From the NCBI GenBank assembly GCA_025454125.1, contig JALOPA010000097.1, positions 1-6,872 of the forward strand: DNA of 6,872 nucleotides. The letters run 5' to 3'. The stretch is from Thermodesulfobacteriota bacterium (GTDB lineage Bacteria; Desulfobacterota; DSM-4660; Desulfatiglandales; HGW-15). The translations under genes were made by a program, and so were the position numbers. A model generated the notes under the pieces. That model saw only the letters and a list, made by a program, of their open reading frames with translations. It was not told the DNA's origin and made no database searches. Shown in pieces: positions 5,655 through 6,872 of the stretch (positions within the stretch are counted from its first letter, which is position 1; each line of letters opens with the position of its first letter).

Positions 5655-6629
5655 ATGAACCTACTCATCACTGGCGGTTGCGGTTTTATAGGGAGCAATT
5701 TCGTAAGGCATGTTCTCAAAAGGACGGAACATGTCCAGGTGATCAATCTGGACCTGCTCACCTATGCCGGCAATCTGGCCAATCTCACCGATGTGCAAAA
5801 GGATTTCCCGCGACGGTATCGCTTCATCAAAGGCGACGTCAGCGACAAGGAGATTGTGCGGAAGGTATTCGATGCCTCTTCTATCGATGGAGTGGTCCAT
5901 TTTGCAGCAGAGTCCCACGTCGACCGCAGCATCCTGGGTCCCGAGGCCTTTGTGCGAACCAACGTTTACGGCACCTTCAACCTTCTCGAGGCCTGCCGTC
6001 AATTCTGGCTTTCAGCCGGTCCGGGGGTCTCACAGGGAAAGCGATTCATCCACGTTTCCACGGACGAGGTTTACGGCTCCCTGGGGAGCACAGGGCACTT
6101 CACTGAAGAGACTCCCTATGACCCCTCCAGCCCCTACTCGGCGAGCAAAGCCGCCTCGGATCATCTGGCCAGGGCCTACTTCCGGACTTACGGCCTCCCG
6201 ACCCTCATTACCAACTGCTCGAACAACTACGGCCCCTATCAGTTCCCCGAGAAGCTCATCCCTCTCATGATCCACAATGCCATGAAAGGTCTGGAGCTTC
6301 CCGTGTACGGAGACGGCGGAAACGTCCGGGACTGGCTCCACGTGGAGGACCACTGCTCGGCTCTCCGGCTTGTGCTGGAAAAGGGGAGGATCGGGGAGGC
6401 ATATAATATAGGAAGCGGCCAGGAATACCGCAATATCGATACTGCCCGGATGATCCTCGCTGCCATGCATGCGCCGGCAACGGGGATCGAATTCGTGAAG
6501 GACCGGCCCGGCCATGATATCAGGTATTCTCTGTCCGCTGCAAAGATCACAAGGGAGCTCGGCTGGAAGGCAAAGACCCGGTTCCCCGAGGGATTACGAA
6601 CCACCATCGACTGGTATTTGACACATTAA
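5655..6629 (+). CDS. rfbB: dTDP-glucose 4,6-dehydratase
   Basis: RfbB (RmlB) converts dTDP-glucose to dTDP-4-keto-6-deoxyglucose, the second step towards dTDP-L-rhamnose and other deoxysugars, in the cytoplasm. The 324-residue protein is an extended short-chain dehydrogenase/reductase. It shows the NAD-binding G7-G-C-G10-F-I-G13 motif and Asp33 at the end of the second strand, HFAAESHVDRS (82-92), the catalytic T136-D137-E138 triplet, and Y161-S-A-S-K165. Further on are the substrate-binding NCSNNYGPYQFPEKLIPLM and PVYGDGGNVRDWLHVEDH segments typical of RmlB rather than of GalE-like epimerases. It is slightly short, but the C-terminal DRPGHDIRYS and LGWK motifs are intact. The start MNLLITGG is the standard family start. 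The usual Ala in the glycine motif is Cys9. The next gene begins 1 nt after its stop. No rmlA, rmlC or rmlD is in the window. Confidence 0.95.
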   Translation: MNLLITGGCGFIGSNFVRHVLKRTEHVQVINLDLLTYAGNLANLTDVQKDFPRRYRFIKGDVSDKEIVRKVFDASSIDGVVHFAAESHVDRSILGPEAFVRTNVYGTFNLLEACRQFWLSAGPGVSQGKRFIHVSTDEVYGSLGSTGHFTEETPYDPSSPYSASKAASDHLARAYFRTYGLPTLITNCSNNYGPYQFPEKLIPLMIHNAMKGLELPVYGDGGNVRDWLHVEDHCSALRLVLEKGRIGEAYNIGSGQEYRNIDTARMILAAMHAPATGIEFVKDRPGHDIRYSLSAAKITRELGWKAKTRFPEGLRTTIDWYLTH

Positions 6630-6630
6630 A

Positions 6631-6872
6631 ATGAAGATATTAGGCATTTCTTGTTTTTATCATGACAGCGCTGCCGCGCTCATTGTTGACGGCGCGATCG
6701 TTGCCGCCGCACAGGAAGAGCGGTTCACCCGCATCAAGCACGATGCGTCGTTCCCGCGCCATGCGGTCGACTTCTGCCTTAAGACCGCGGGTATCGCCCC
6801 GGGCGGGCTCGATCACGTCGTTTTTTATGAGAAGCCGCTTTTGAAATTCGACCGGCTCCTTGAGACATACCT
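6631..6872 (+). CDS. NodU/CmcH-family carbamoyltransferase, N-terminal part (3' end outside window)
   Basis: An open frame of 80 codons from ATG 6631 runs off the window end. It begins MKILGISCFYHDSAAALIVD, followed by GAIVAAAQEERFTRIKHDASFP, the characteristic N-terminus of NodU/CmcH O-carbamoyltransferases (an ASKHA-type, TsaD-like fold). The HDSAA (11-15) and QEERFTR (28-34) segments are conserved in the family. These enzymes transfer a carbamoyl group from carbamoyl phosphate to sugar or antibiotic hydroxyls (nodulation factors, cephamycins); related proteins are common in polysaccharide clusters. The start lies 1 nt after the rfbB stop (TAAAATG) with no separate ribosome site, implying translational coupling, so the acceptor may be a sugar made through the RfbB pathway (inference). 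The catalytic C-terminal domain is not visible. Confidence 0.88.
   Translation, partial: MKILGISCFYHDSAAALIVDGAIVAAAQEERFTRIKHDASFPRHAVDFCLKTAGIAPGGLDHVVFYEKPLLKFDRLLETY

Noticed and set aside
5594..6106. 170-codon + strand frame starting inside the leader hairpin and overlapping rfbB
   Set aside because: It is out of frame with a clear rfbB, has no ribosome site and has no recognisable domain; it is a shadow of rfbB codon bias. A short leader peptide is possible but unsupported.
6662..6844. 60-codon + strand frame near the right end
   Set aside because: It overlaps the carbamoyltransferase N-terminus in another frame; its Arg/Ser-rich translation is typical of a shadow frame.

Overview
The window holds seven protein genes, two of them cut by the window edges, plus an unusual density of intergenic repeats. 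No rRNA, tRNA, CRISPR array or transposase gene was seen. Composition (GC in the mid-50s by eye), the repeat types and the gene families suggest an environmental Gram-negative bacterium. A Desulfobacterota-like lineage is my best guess, made from impression and not from any phylogenetic marker.

Layout. (1) Bases 1-299, + strand: the 3' end of a ChaN-like haem-binding-fold gene. (2) Bases 288-384: a heptamer repeat array folded into a long hairpin, lying between convergent genes. (3) Bases 388-5413, - strand, transcribed right to left: an FHA-domain protein, a metallo-beta-lactamase (MBL) fold hydrolase that overlaps it by 4 nt, a MoxR-class AAA+ ATPase of the CbbQ/NorQ family, and its partner, a large NorD/CbbO-type protein with a C-terminal von Willebrand A (VWA) domain. 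A MITE/REP-like nested inverted repeat (3887-4031) separates the MBL gene from the ATPase gene. A second palindromic dispersed repeat (2807-2950) separates the ATPase gene from the VWA gene. (4) Bases 5414-5654: a divergent promoter region with one good sigma70-type promoter facing each way and, on the right-hand transcript, a 23-bp leader hairpin. (5) Bases 5655-6872, + strand: rfbB (dTDP-glucose 4,6-dehydratase), then after one base the start of a NodU/CmcH-type carbamoyltransferase that runs off the end.

How the genes work together. The ATPase and VWA proteins are expected to form one chaperone machine of the CbbQO/NorQD class: an AAA+ ring plus a MIDAS-containing adaptor that remodels a metalloenzyme or Rubisco client. 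No client is encoded in the window. The FHA and MBL proteins are translationally coupled and probably act in one signalling or processing step; the FHA protein has an N-terminal Thr-Thr segment reminiscent of GarA/OdhI-type switches. RfbB and the carbamoyltransferase look like the start of a nucleotide-sugar and surface-polysaccharide or glycoside-modification cluster continuing to the right.

The points most worth following are the rfbB leader hairpin, the orphan ATPase/VWA pair bracketed by three different repeat families, and the coupled FHA-MBL pair.
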